DNA from: Diphasiastrum complanatum
Lineage: Eukaryota > Streptophyta > Lycopodiopsida > Lycopodiales > Lycopodiaceae
Reading direction: 5' to 3'
Assembly: GCA_029204225.1 (NCBI GenBank)
Contig: CM055107.1
Location: 7,410,873-7,474,872, forward strand
Length of the DNA stretch: 64,000 nucleotides
A program made the translations under genes and the position numbers. Positions 34,335-44,970 of the stretch are shown one piece after another. How positions within the stretch are numbered: position 1 is the first letter of the stretch; every line of letters begins with the position of its first letter. The notes under the pieces are model-generated. The model searched no databases. It saw nothing but the letters and a program-made list of their open reading frames with translations, and had not been told where the DNA came from.

Positions 34335-34648
34335 CTTGGGCCCTAGTTATAAATAAATAAGTTTGAGGCCCAAGTTCACAAAGTCAAGTTGAAAAATAAC
34401 GAATCTAAGTTGCACAAAGTAGAACTCACATGAATCATGTGAGTGCCCTTGTGCTTTCTTAGAACCGATAGATTTAAGTTGTGTTTATTTGCAGGGCTTG
34501 GATTAGAATCCTTGCCCCAATGAAGTGGCCAATGAGAGTGAAGGAGGCTCACCTCTAAAATCTATAAGAGAGAGCCATTTTCTTTGTATTGTATCATCTT
34601 CCATCTTTTCTTAATAAAACTCTCTTGGTTTCTCCATCTCCATCTCCA

Positions 34649-34653
<5 letters not shown>

Positions 34654-34729
<76 letters not shown>
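34654..34729 (+). repeat. (CT)n microsatellite, ~76 bp
   Basis: Uninterrupted CT dinucleotides in the first tandem unit, just downstream of AATAAAA. Confidence 0.97.
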
Positions 34730-34731
<2 letters not shown>

Positions 34732-35168
34732 ATTGGGATAGAATAGCTTTAGGTAGGCGCTTGAGCCCCCAAAGTCTTTCTCAACCTAGGCGTTCTCTCT
34801 CTCCTCTCTCTCCTCTCCCTCTCTCTTCTTGTTAGGAAGGTGAAGGCGAGGTTGCCGCTCCCAGCGACAGACCCCTACTTGGGCGCTAGTTGTAAATAAA
34901 TAAGTTTGAGGCCCAAGTTCACAAAGTCAAGTTGAAAAATAACGAATCTAAGTTGCACAAAGTAGAACTCACATGAATCATGTGAGTGCCCTTGTGCTTT
35001 CTTAGAACCAATAGATTTAAGTTGTGTTTATTTGAAGGGATTGGATTAGATTCCTTGCTCCAATGAAGTAGCCAATGAGACTGAAGGAGGCTCATCTCTA
35101 AAATCTATAAGAGAGAACCATTTCCTTTGTATTGTATCATCTTCCATCTTTTCTTAATAAAACTCTCT

Positions 35169-35173
<5 letters not shown>

Positions 35174-35262
<89 letters not shown>
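35174..35262 (+). repeat. (CT)n microsatellite, ~89 bp
   Basis: Same position in the second tandem unit and longer than in the first. Confidence 0.97.
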
Positions 35263-35264
<2 letters not shown>

Positions 35265-35720
35265 GTTGGGATAGAATAGCTTTGGGTAGGCGCTCGAGCC
35301 TCCACAGTCTTGAACAACCTAGGAATTCTCTCTCTCCACTCTCTTTCTCCTCTCTCTCCTCTCCCTCTCTCTTCTTGCTATGCAGGTGAAGGCGAGGTTG
35401 CCGCTTCCAGCGACGGACCCCTACTTGGGCCCTAGTTGTAAATAAATAAGTTTGAGGCCCAAGTTCACAAAGTCGTTAAAAAATAAAGAATCTAAGTTGT
35501 ACAAAGTAGAACTCACATGAATAATGTGAGTGCCCTTGTGCTTTCTTAGAACCAATAGATTTAAGTTGTGTTTATTTGAAGGGCTTGCAGTAGAATCCTT
35601 GCCAAAAATGAAGTGGCCAATAAGAGTGAAGGAGGCTTACCTCTAAAATCTATCAGAGGGAGCCATTTCCTTTGTATTGTATCATCTTCCATCTTTTCTT
35701 AATAAAATTCTCTTGGTTTT

Positions 35721-35870
<150 letters not shown>

Positions 35871-36058
35871 GATAGAATAGCTTTGGGTAGGCGCTCGAGC
35901 CCCCAAAGCCTTTCTCAACCTAGGCATTCTCTCTCTCCACTCTCTTTCTCCTCTCTCTCCTTTCTCTCTCTCTCTTCTTGCTATGCAGTTGAAGGTGAGA
36001 TTGTCGCTCCCAGTGACGGACCCCTATGCTACATCGATGACACAATAGTGGCACCGTT

Positions 36059-36155
36059 GTAAGAGAAAAGATGGAAGATGATACAATACAAAGGAAATGG
36101 CTCTCTCTTATAGATTTTAGAAGTGAGCCTCCTTCACTCTCATTGGCCACTTCAT
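36059..36155 (-). repeat. Inverted partial copy of the tandem LTR-like unit
   Basis: Reads as the reverse complement of about 34518-34614 (the segment from CCAATGAAGTGGCC to CATCTTTTCTTA). It joins directly to the LINE fragment on its right. Confidence 0.88.
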
Positions 36156-37708
36156 TGGGGCAAAAGCACTGAATGGCATGAGACATCTTCTGGTCTCCAG
36201 AAGAGTCCCGATGAATTCGAGAATCCTCCTCATTAAGGTGGTGTTGGTTCCGGTTCTTGCTTTCGGTGCTGAGCTCTTTGGAATGCACGATCAAAAGTCT
36301 TTTAACTCCCTCCAAGGCATCATCAATACCGCTGTAAAATGGACGTTGGGGAAGGCCGGAAAATCCACGTCTGTGTGTTCCTCAGTCATTTGTCGTGAGT
36401 TCAATATCCCCCCTCTCGCGGCGTCCTTTGCCTCGCACCGCATCCGGATCCTGAATAAGTTACCCTCGCTTCATACTTGGGCGCCACTACTGGTGGCGAG
36501 CTCTCCAAAAGTCGCTTTTAAGTCCGGTTCCAAATGGACCTGGCTCCAACGCACGAGTAATTGGATGAACAAGTTTACCTCGAAGGGGCAAAGGAACGAG
36601 AAGGGGGTAAAGATGAGCACGTGGGACAGGTGGGACATACAACGCGGGAGCATCGGCCTCTCCAACTATATCAAACACGGTTTTTTGGCCTCTAGGAAAT
36701 ACCTAGCCCGAGGGGGGCTGAAGGGGAACAAAGTTAACCGTGGCCTTAGACTGCTTGCGCTTCTAAGGATGGGAGGGCTGGTACTTAACCAACGTGCCAT
36801 CCGGTTCGGCATTGCTAATCCGTGTATCCGGGACACTTGCGTTATGTGTGGGGAAGATGGGAAGGGGGACTGTATAGGGCATTTGCTCTTGTCATGCCCA
36901 GCCCTTTCCGAGCACAGGAAACGGCTCCTGCAACCAGCCATCGATTGGCTTAACGATCGCAATTTGGGTACCCTCGCTGTTGAGAAAAAGTGGCCTGTGC
37001 TGGCGGGTGGCCACATAGGCGGAATAAGGTTACCCATGTGGGGAGGAGTCCCGGGCAAAAATACTCCGAAGTGGGGATACGAACGGATGGCCGAATTTCT
37101 GGCTGAAGTCATTCCCCTACTAATGAAGAAATTTGCCAATAGTCGAGTGAGAACTACCCATCCTCCGGCTGCTGGTAGTGGCACAGGGTCTGGGGGATCA
37201 TTGTAAGTGGTCGATTTGTACCGTATGAGGGACGGTCCCGGTGGGTTGGCTCGGAGGCGGGATTGGCGCGTGCGACTATGGTCGCACTTTTTGGCAGTCA
37301 GAGGCCCCTCTGTTCTGCATCACGGACTGAACCGGGGTAACCTGGGGAGGTCGCGACTGTCGCCCCTGGGCAGCCGCTGGGCTCTGAGTAATCAGGCTCT
37401 TTGGGGGGACCCTTTCCCCATAGCATGCCAATGCACCGTGAGTGTTGGGCACTTGCCTTGTCGCACTATGCCATTTGTTGCACACCCTAGTGCGGCGGTC
37501 CAGCCTCCAGCTTGGGTTTAGTGGGTGAGACCCCCACACGGCCTGCACCTACGCGGTGTTGGTGCCTACCACCTCGCCTGTTGGGGGCGGCCGCGGTCGA
37601 ACGCGGGAGGAAAATCCGAAGGGAAGCAAATTGCGGCCCGACGGTAATAACTCTGGTGCATGGGTTTTCCCTGCAACGTCTATGGAGGCTTGCAAAAAAA
37701 AAAAAAAA
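36156..37708 (+). mobile_element. 5'-truncated LINE with poly(A) tail
   Basis: Starts within the C-terminal part of a LINE ORF, continues through a ~490 bp GC-rich 3' untranslated region and ends in A15 at 37694-37708. 5' truncation and a terminal A-run are the usual result of target-primed reverse transcription. No convincing target site duplication was found at the two ends. Confidence 0.82.
36178..37206 (+). CDS. C-terminal part of LINE ORF2 (after RT), open frame
   Basis: The segment begins with the post-RT region typical of LINEs (LLIKVVLVPVLAFGAELFG, then LQGIINTAVKWTLG), which usually follows the RT thumb. Near residues 220-245 a Cys-His motif is visible: CVMCGEDGKGDCIGHLLLSC (C-x2-C, then H-x4-C), the zinc-knuckle-like element near the C terminus of many LINE proteins. 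A Gly/Ser-rich tail (AGSGTGSGGSL) precedes the stop. The 342 residues are uninterrupted, so the insertion is relatively recent, but endonuclease and RT are missing. The true start is upstream of the truncation. Its GC content is clearly above that of its surroundings. Confidence 0.8.
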   Translation: MRHLLVSRRVPMNSRILLIKVVLVPVLAFGAELFGMHDQKSFNSLQGIINTAVKWTLGKAGKSTSVCSSVICREFNIPPLAASFASHRIRILNKLPSLHTWAPLLVASSPKVAFKSGSKWTWLQRTSNWMNKFTSKGQRNEKGVKMSTWDRWDIQRGSIGLSNYIKHGFLASRKYLARGGLKGNKVNRGLRLLALLRMGGLVLNQRAIRFGIANPCIRDTCVMCGEDGKGDCIGHLLLSCPALSEHRKRLLQPAIDWLNDRNLGTLAVEKKWPVLAGGHIGGIRLPMWGGVPGKNTPKWGYERMAEFLAEVIPLLMKKFANSRVRTTHPPAAGSGTGSGGSL

Positions 37709-38094
37709 CCTGTTTGATGCAAGGGAAGAACTTCAAAGGGAAAATATGACTGTGGCTCAGAGTAGAAGTTCTTATGAAAAAGGTGTATTTCCAGGAATGC
37801 TTGTATGCTTGAGATACCAGTCAAATAGAGATGAGGTGGCTAAAAAGGGTGAGAATCAGTTCCGATGGTGTAGCCTATCTTTTGTTGATCTAGAACATCC
37901 ATGACCCATGAGTATGGACAGGAAAAAGAAAATGCATAGCAAGTATATAAGTAATGGTATGAAGTATAAACAAGGAAGGAGGTGAAAAATAGGCATTCAA
38001 AACGAAAATTTACAAGCAAGGAAATAAAAATTAAAAAATTAAATTAAAAAATAAAAAGAATAAAAAATGTAAAATATATACTAGGGAAAAGATG
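37709..38094. other. Unassigned spacer, possible integrase tail relic
   Basis: The plus-strand frame across 37710-37904 (REELQRENMTVAQSRSSY, VCLRYQSNR) weakly resembles the region after the integrase core of chromovirus-type gypsy elements. An A-rich stretch follows (about 38020-38090). Not strong enough to call a gene. Confidence 0.3.
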
Positions 38095-39273
38095 TTAAAT
38101 TTGGTCAACAAAAAACAACTCTTCGTAATACCGCCGTAGACGACCACCGTTGACGACAGTGTCTAGGAGTATCCCGTTAAGTGTTTGCAACTGGACTATA
38201 CCATTAGAAAAGATTTTATTAATAACATATGGCCCCTCACTTCTGAATTTCAATTTTTCGAGGTGCTTCTTGGATGTATAAAGAAACACCTGGTCACCTA
38301 AGTGTAGATCTTTATTGCGTAGGTGACGGTCATGCCATGCCTTTTGGCATCGTTTGTTAACCAGTTGTGCGTGGTAAGATATAAGTCTTGTCTCACATAA
38401 TTGGGTTAACGTAAATAGTCTAGTTTTGACTTGTTGTTCGATTGCAGCTTTTTCACAGAGATCTGTTGAAAAAGCTTCCATGACTCTTAATGATGGGACT
38501 AAGAATTCTATGGACATGACCGCCTCTTGACCATATACTAAGTGGAAAGGGGTAACCCACCCAGTGGCTTTCTTCGGGGTTGTGCGGTAAGCCCAGATAG
38601 CTGAAAAAAGTTTTGTTTCCCAATCAGAGCGACTAGTTTCAACTATCTTGGTTAAAATTTTACATATTGTCTTGTTAGTTGATTCAGCCTGGCCATTACA
38701 TCTAGGATAGTATGGTGTACTTTTTCTGTGAACAACAAGGTAATGGCATAGGAGGCTATCAATGACAGCATTTAAAAAATGTGTGTCGCAATCACTAACT
38801 AGCTCTATGGGACAGCCAAAACCTGTAATAATGTTTTTGTAAAGAAAACGTGCGACTGTTTTTGTGTTGGTGTCCTTCGTTGCTCGAGCCTCAACCCACT
38901 TAGTGGCGTAATATGTGGTTATGAGGATGTAGCGAGCTTGGGTATGTTTTGCTACTAGAGTAATTGGTCCAACAAAGTCGATTCCCCACTTATGGAAGGC
39001 TTCGCCTTCTATAATGGAAGCATCCTGCCACTTAACCACACTCCTAAACAAGCTGAAGGGCAGAACCTGTTTCAAGAGGTCGCCAAAGGCTTTTCTAGAA
39101 AAGGTGCCAGCCCCCCAAACTACCAATCTCCGAAGCGGTTCAACCAACTGTTCATCAGCAAAATGTTGGAAAGCTTTAGCTGCCCCGGGGCGAATCACCG
39201 ACCCAGAAACTAATTTGCAAACACGAGCAGGGGGCCGTCCCATGGTGAGCACAAGGTCTCCGAGACTCTTCAC
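38095..39273 (-). CDS. Stand-alone gypsy integrase, 392-residue open frame
   Basis: From about residue 90 this is a Ty3/gypsy integrase core: KWGIDFVGP, LVSDCDTHF and GQAESTNK give the full D-D-E set (the usual SDRGTHF is SDCDTHF). It continues through IWAYRTTPKKATG and FHLVYGQEAV to a GPY/F-type end (FRSEGPYVINKIF). The first ~80 residues (MKSLGDLVLTMGRPP...) do not look like the expected HHCC domain and probably come from unrelated DNA read through by chance. No gag, protease or RT is next to it. It is uninterrupted despite isolation; whether it is made is unknown. The distinct sequence shows it is a different lineage from gypsy A. Confidence 0.8.
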   Translation of the reverse strand: MKSLGDLVLTMGRPPARVCKLVSGSVIRPGAAKAFQHFADEQLVEPLRRLVVWGAGTFSRKAFGDLLKQVLPFSLFRSVVKWQDASIIEGEAFHKWGIDFVGPITLVAKHTQARYILITTYYATKWVEARATKDTNTKTVARFLYKNIITGFGCPIELVSDCDTHFLNAVIDSLLCHYLVVHRKSTPYYPRCNGQAESTNKTICKILTKIVETSRSDWETKLFSAIWAYRTTPKKATGWVTPFHLVYGQEAVMSIEFLVPSLRVMEAFSTDLCEKAAIEQQVKTRLFTLTQLCETRLISYHAQLVNKRCQKAWHDRHLRNKDLHLGDQVFLYTSKKHLEKLKFRSEGPYVINKIFSNGIVQLQTLNGILLDTVVNGGRLRRYYEELFFVDQI

Positions 39274-40641
39274 ACGCTAACGTTCCGAGTCCAACTAAGT
39301 GAGATAGAATAGTTGACAGACAAATGAAACTAGCCACCCCAAACGAATACTTACCAGAGGTCCACCCACGACAAGGGTCCTTTAACCGCAAGTCCTCACC
39401 TTAGCGCTCCTTAGTAGTCCAACCGTGTACTAACCTGAATTGAGTACGGGGCCAATCGAGTGTTAGAGACCAACCAAGCAAGCTATTTTGAACTCAACCA
39501 AACCCAATCCAAAAGCACAATTGCACAGAAGCAGACAGAAGACCCCCGGGGAGGGGACAAAAAACACCCAACGGTGACAGCTTGTCCCCTACCAAGGGTC
39601 CAGGATTGCTATTAGCCACCCGAAGGTGTTACCAGTGGGACCACGAGGAGGTCAGCAATCCCTAGGCGCCGTCAGGATGCACCTCTGACGACACCACCCC
39701 ACCTGCATCAAACAGGTCCATTCCTTCATATTGGGGTTTTGTCAATTCTCAACCGACAGGATTCGCTCAAATCTTAACCGACGGGAATCGCTCAAATCTC
39801 AACCGACGAGTTTCGACGCGATTCCATCAGATCTCGACCGACGCGACTCCATCAAATCTCGACCGACGCTTCTCATTCAAATCCAACGAACAGACACGTT
39901 CCATCGTGCCCGAACCCAGCCGACAGCGTCCATAAATGCCATTACCTCGACACCATTCGCACCTCAGCGAAGTGCGAACTCTGGAGTTCTCTGGTGACAA
40001 TCTACTGGCGATTTTCTTGCTCTTGAATACGATCCTGGCGCTCTCTTGTTCTATACATCAGTCATCGCTTCCCCACCATCTCCACCCACTACCAACCATC
40101 CTCGTGTGTTTCCCATTGAGAGCGCCATCATAAACCATCTCCAAACCTAACATCGCCAGTGGAAAACAAAAAAACATTGGAAACATTTCGCATGCTGAGG
40201 GGTAGTGTCACGCAAGTATTCAACACGCTTCCGTTACACTATTGAATATCACATTATCATCATACACACCTTTCTTCCATCATTTACATATATCCATTCT
40301 CACCAAAAGCTACTTCCCTTACATCTCCCAATATCTTCACTCCTTCAGCTCTTCACAAACATATACCGACATCTTATTTTTCCGAACTTCTTCTCTCCTA
40401 CGTGGCTTACGACATGGGAAGTACCAACCCTACATGGTTTTCCACGTGGTAGGTCTATGTGGCTTGCCATGTGGTAGCTTGCGAGCCGCACCTCTTTTTT
40501 TCTCAAGGTCCACTCAAGCCTACGTGGTAGAGCCTGGTTGGCTTGCCACACAAGCCTATGGCAAGCCTATATGGCAACTTGCAATATGCTTGCATGGAAT
40601 ACATGAGGCCTACGTGATACCTATGTGGTCTGCGATGCAAG
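39274..40641. other. Non-coding region with a minisatellite and a CCACGTGG-type word cluster
   Basis: No gene is visible. 40390-40630 contains many variants of TACGTGG/CTTGCCATGTGG, which look like a local imperfect repeat. Near 39550-39590 GGGGACAAAAAACA and CTTGTCCCCTA form a small inverted pair. Confidence 0.4.
39745..39880 (+). repeat. ~27 bp minisatellite (CAACCGACG ... TCAAATC)
   Basis: Five or six imperfect copies of CAAATCTCAACCGACG-GATTCG-T, with ATCTCGACCGACGCGACTCC variants at the right. Confidence 0.85.
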
Positions 40642-41122
40642 TGTTAAGAATCAGATTTGATCTGATATGTTTATTATAAGTTCGAAATGCAGTCTTGTAA
40701 CTAACTGTACATATCTTCAGTTAATTAGGATTTACAGTTTTTGGTTGTTATCGGGACATGACCCACTATTGTGATATCAGGCGGGCACTGATCTTGTAGA
40801 TGGCTACTGGGGTTAGCCGGGTAGCCACACTTAGGAAAATTAGCCTGTATAGTGATTTTGGTTTCGCTATGCCATACTCGTGGGCATGTCTCAGGTTTGT
40901 CAATTATTTAGGCCATATTGGGCCTTGTTCTTGTTTGGCAGGTGGTAGGCCAATTTTAGGACACTTGTCCTTTCATGCAGTTGGGACTTTTACTATATGT
41001 ACAGTTTTCTCTTTGTAATCAATAGCTTTTGCTAATGCCATCTTTGAGAGGTTGTGAGGAATGTCTATGGTACTTGATTATGTGATCTGCATACTACACT
41101 AGATCCTAACAGGATTTTAACA
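40642..41122 (+). repeat. 5' LTR of a truncated copia-type element F
   Basis: TGTTAAGAATCAGA at the left end and GGATTTTAACA at the right end form matching termini (TGTTAA/TTAACA). The LTR is 481 bp and is followed at once by a primer binding site. The internal region is cut off 34 bp after the PBS by the LARD cluster, and no 3' LTR is visible in the window. Confidence 0.88.
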
Positions 41123-41136
41123 TGGTATCAGAGCGG
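41123..41136 (+). promoter_or_regulatory. Primer binding site of element F (initiator-Met tRNA)
   Basis: TGGTATCAGAGCGG directly abuts the LTR end. Confidence 0.92.
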
Positions 41137-41170
41137 CAGGGTGATGCAGGTATGCATGATTCGGTGGAGC

Positions 41171-42381
41171 TGTAGCGCAGGCATCCCAAAGGGAGCCGGG
41201 AACCACGACTTAGCTTCCCAGCCTTCAACTATTGCCATCCAAACCCACTTGACATACAAGCAGCCAACTCACCAACAACGATCAGACTTAACCAACTTGA
41301 AAGTTCCGCAAACCAACATTGAGATCCAACCTGGCGCCATGCCAGATCGGGGGTCCCGACGTGGGTGACTTCCCTCCAAGCAAGCCGCCCGACATACATC
41401 AAACTTAACCAACTCGAAGCTTCGTTACAGACGAGTAACATCCATTCCAAGCAAGCGGTCTGACTTACATCAGAATTAACCAACTGAAAGCTTCGTCACG
41501 AGCGCTGAAAGCCAACCTGGCGCCACGCCAGACTGGACAGCCATAAACAGGTAACATCCACCCAAGCAAGCCATCCAACTCAGCCGACAGGTTAGAGCTC
41601 GTTCCCCAAGAGCTTAACCCATTCATGTTCATGCAAGGAACACTCAGAACCACAAGCCGCGATAGATATGGAAACAACCAGTTCCTGGACCAAATGGTCC
41701 TGACAGCATAGCGCTGGCGCCACGGACCGAATGGTCCTGACGGCATACCGCTGGCGTCCCGGGATACGACCCTCAGCTATGTGCCAAGTTAAAAATTTTG
41801 AAAGCGGCCTTACAACTGGCGCTTTTACCGAACATTGAAACCCAGAAGGTAATCAGAGTCAGTTTGAGGAAAATCCCACTTTATTGATAAATCTGAGAAG
41901 GTTACATTTCAAGTGTGTGACCGACCCTAGTCTCCGGGGCGCTAGCATGCCAAGGCGAGAGCCATGACAACATTCCAGCAAGGGAGGCTGAGACTTGGTT
42001 GGAGCTCGCCCTGAGTCGCAACCCGCACTCCCCTATAGTATTGGTGTGATTCGGCACCTCCCCTCATACCAAGCACTCTACCCAAGCTGGTAAAGCACGT
42101 TTTTTCTCTCTCTAGGATTTTCTCTTTCTAGAAAGTCATTTTCTCTCTCTAGATTTTATTGATCCCCAGGCTTCCTTTAATCATGCCTAGATCGTGTGAG
42201 GTGATTGCACATCGATCTGAGCTCTCTGGACTTCGCTAGAACCGATCAAAGATTTTCAGCCATAGGAACTTGGCGCCGGCAGGATTCTGGTCACAGTGGC
42301 GCCGGGAGCAGCAGGGGCGCTGCTGGCGCCGGGGACATAGCTGGCGCCGGAAGTAAAGCTTGTAAAGGTAGCTTTACAACA
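41171..42381 (-). repeat. LARD 3' LTR, copy 1
   Basis: 1211 bp, TGTAGCGCAGGC at the left and GCTTTACAACA at the right on the plus strand. Contains AATAAA on the minus strand near 41885 and several GGCGCC palindromes. Confidence 0.92.
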
Positions 42382-42394
42382 TCCACCCCACCTT
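42382..42394 (-). promoter_or_regulatory. LARD polypurine tract, copy 1
   Basis: Minus strand AAAGGTGGGGTGGA next to the 3' LTR. The same tract is at 49541-49553 in copy 2. Confidence 0.85.
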
Positions 42395-43715
42395 TATAAA
42401 ATCTGATGTCCTCATCAGATGTCAGATTAAAGTAAAGGTGTCTCCCAATTAAAATAACTATACATTTAAGCTACTTGGCACAGTACTCAATTTACTGGCC
42501 ACTTTTTATTAACATTGAAGCTGACACACCACAAGTCGGAGGCTCAGCTCTTTGTACTGAAAAATTACATAACTTGAAAATATATCTTTGTCTGGGAAAA
42601 GCGTAGATTTGATATCGCTTTCGTAAAACCCGAGAACCTTATTAACTGGTGACAGAGGCCTTTCTTTGAAATGTTCGCCCCTGTCGCTTCTGACTTTCGA
42701 CTTTGGAACTCCTTTGAGCTCCTGATTTGTCCTTGATGCACTTTGTGTTGAGCTCCCTGAGCTCCAGATTTGTTCAGTTTCGCACGTGTATCAAGGCTCC
42801 CTGAGCCGAAGGATTTATCGTTTGATTGCCCACTTTATGGTCCACTCCGTGCCTTGTTGCTTCTGCACCTTGATTTCTCTCCTTGTCCAAGCCTGATCTT
42901 GATACTTTTCCATCTTGGCTCTTTAAGGTAGGCAAAGATTGAGTACTCCGCAATGCACCTCTCAATTAGCTTGAAGTAGCTCTTTGAATCAGCCCAAATG
43001 TAACCATTGACCTCGTGGAAAGCCAAAGTGTCGCACCAGTTTGATCCGCATCCGAACTATCTCTTCGCGTTTGTTTGAAGCACCATGTCCGTCGCGCAAA
43101 ACTTGACTTTCACAATTCCATCACTGGTTAGTTGCCTCACAGTCAAAACAAGAAGTGTACATCGAGCTTGGCTTCAAGTAGCTCTCGTTGAATCAGAAAC
43201 ATGCACCCAGAGTTTGCACTAATTCGATCTCAACGCGAACTGTCCCTTAGCGTCCGTTCGAAATACCAAGTCTCTCATGCAAGACTCAACTTTCACAGTT
43301 CCTTCATTGATTAGCTGCCTTACACGTAACACAAGCCAGTGTACTCATATGTTTCCTCATCATTGCTGGTCCAGAGAAAGCCTATAACAAACTTTCCTTT
43401 CCACAACAAAACCTTGTCAACTTATTAGGTCCAAAGTTCGCGAGTCTCCTCGTGTGAGTATGGCTAGGTCACCTTGAATTTGCCCCCATTTTGATCAACT
43501 TTCATTCAAAATTTGCCCCAAGAGAGAGGTGTGTGTAATAGTTCCCCTCCACTTAATAAATCAGCTGATCGGACTTAGAGTAGAGTTCTTCGGACAAAAA
43601 GCCTTTCCAACACTTTGCTTCCCATCTGCTAGGATTATGGCTCGATCCAACTTGTTGCCAATCTCTGAAGAGGATCCTAGTCTTTTCCCCTTTGAGGAAA
43701 AACCCAACTGATACT

Positions 43716-44215
43716 GGATATCACCCATGCTCAGTGAGTTTCAGTTCCGAAGGTGGCCATCCCAAAATGAAGACCAACTGCTATAGAAGATCTCCCCTGA
43801 AATTACCCTTTCCAACTTTTGACTTCCTGCTTGCGTCTGGTGGGCATTGTCGCAAATGAAACTAACCCAAGAAACAGGCTGGCCATCCATCCTTTGCAAA
43901 CATTGAGTCATTTCGTTGTCGTTCACGTGCGAGTACTTGAACTGCAAATCCGCCGCACAGATTCTGGATATCGCCCATGCTCAGTGAGTTTCAGTTCCGA
44001 AGGTGGCCGTCCCAAAATGAAGACCAACTGCTCCATAGAAGATCTCCCTTGAAATGGCCCTTTCCAACTTTTGACTTTCTGCTTGCGTCTGGTGGGCGTT
44101 GTCGCAAATGAAACTAACCCAAGAAACAGGCTAGCCATCCATCCTTTGCAAACATTGAGTCGTTTCGTTGTCGTTCACGTGTGAGTACTTGAACTGCAAA
44201 TCCGCCCCACAGATT
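43716..44215 (-). repeat. Two-copy tandem repeat, 250 bp, LARD copy 1 internal region
   Basis: CATGCTCAGTGAGTTTCAG occurs at 43726 and 43976, and the rest of the unit is nearly identical. The same duplication is present in copy 2, so it predates their split. Confidence 0.9.
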
Positions 44216-44492
44216 CTGTAGTCCTCTTTGTTTGATGGTATCAGCCTTCAAAAGAAAAGGTTCCTTCTCGAGCCATCAGCTCCTTGTATCACAAGCAATC
44301 ATGCAAACCAGGCAAAGCACGAGTACTAAGACTCACCACGAATACGTACAAGTAAGACACTCAGGCAGGTTTACTAAGAAGTAACAAAGACAAGGTCCCC
44401 CTTTGAGATGGTCCTGCCAACGGACCTTTGCCTGGCCGCGCCCATACAAATCGATCACGGAATCAACCCACATAGGACACCCCTCCAACTAT

Positions 44493-44883
44493 CCGTGCTT
44501 TCACCATTAAGCAGCACATTGCCTCAGTCACGCCCCACCACTTTTTGGTCGATAGCCCTTATAGCTAAACGATCGGCAGCTATCCCGCACCGGCAGCTAA
44601 CCACCCGTGCTTTACACCCGAATTCGAGCAGCATCTCTGTATCAATGGTTAACCCGTACAGTTCGTATATGTCGCCCCGCACCCCACAAGGTACAGACCG
44701 TGCTTTCACCTCCCTAGGCAGCACTTTGCCTCATCCGTCCTACGTGCAGACAGCGCCAGGCCCGAACCGCGAGAACTGACCGTGCTTACACCTCAAGGGC
44801 AGCACTTTGACTCATCAAGTCCCCCGTTCTGTCGACCACCCCGACCGTGGACGCACCCGTGCTTACACTGTGGGCAGCACCTT
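44493..44883 (-). other. Reiterated GTGCT...AGCAC hairpin motif, LARD copy 1 leader
   Basis: Four sites at about 44493-44523, 44698-44729, 44779-44810 and 44855-44883. On the minus (RNA) strand each reads A/G-GTGCTGC...GTGAAAGCACGG or GTGTAAGCACGG, a 5 bp stem (GTGCT/AGCAC) with a 12-15 nt loop. Together they make a 390 nt leader close to the PBS. Confidence 0.65.
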
Positions 44884-44952
44884 GGACAACAGTTGTCTTG
44901 ATGAACCCCAAACCGTGGCCATTTCCGTGAGATCCGCATAGCTGACCGGCCA

Positions 44953-44968
44953 GTCGGCTCTGATACCA
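44953..44968 (-). promoter_or_regulatory. LARD primer binding site, copy 1
   Basis: Minus strand TGGTATCAGAGCCGAC, two bases from the 5' LTR. Confidence 0.92.
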
Positions 44969-44970
44969 CA

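Larger units (their letters stand above)
42395..44952 (-). other. LARD internal region, copy 1, non-coding
   Basis: Short open frames recur in both copies (e.g. 44408-44779, 42774-43026) but contain no recognisable domain and occur on the strand opposite to the element as often as on its own. Two structured parts stand out: a two-copy 250 bp tandem repeat and a set of short hairpins next to the PBS. Confidence 0.75.

Noticed and set aside
36666-37184. 172-codon minus-strand ORF
   Set aside because: Antisense shadow of the LINE C-terminal frame, which has the recognisable Cys-His motif.
44408-44779. A 123-codon ORF shared by both LARD internal regions (47156-47527 in copy 2)
   Set aside because: It runs antisense to the element, has no recognisable domain, and is shared because the copies are recent duplicates.
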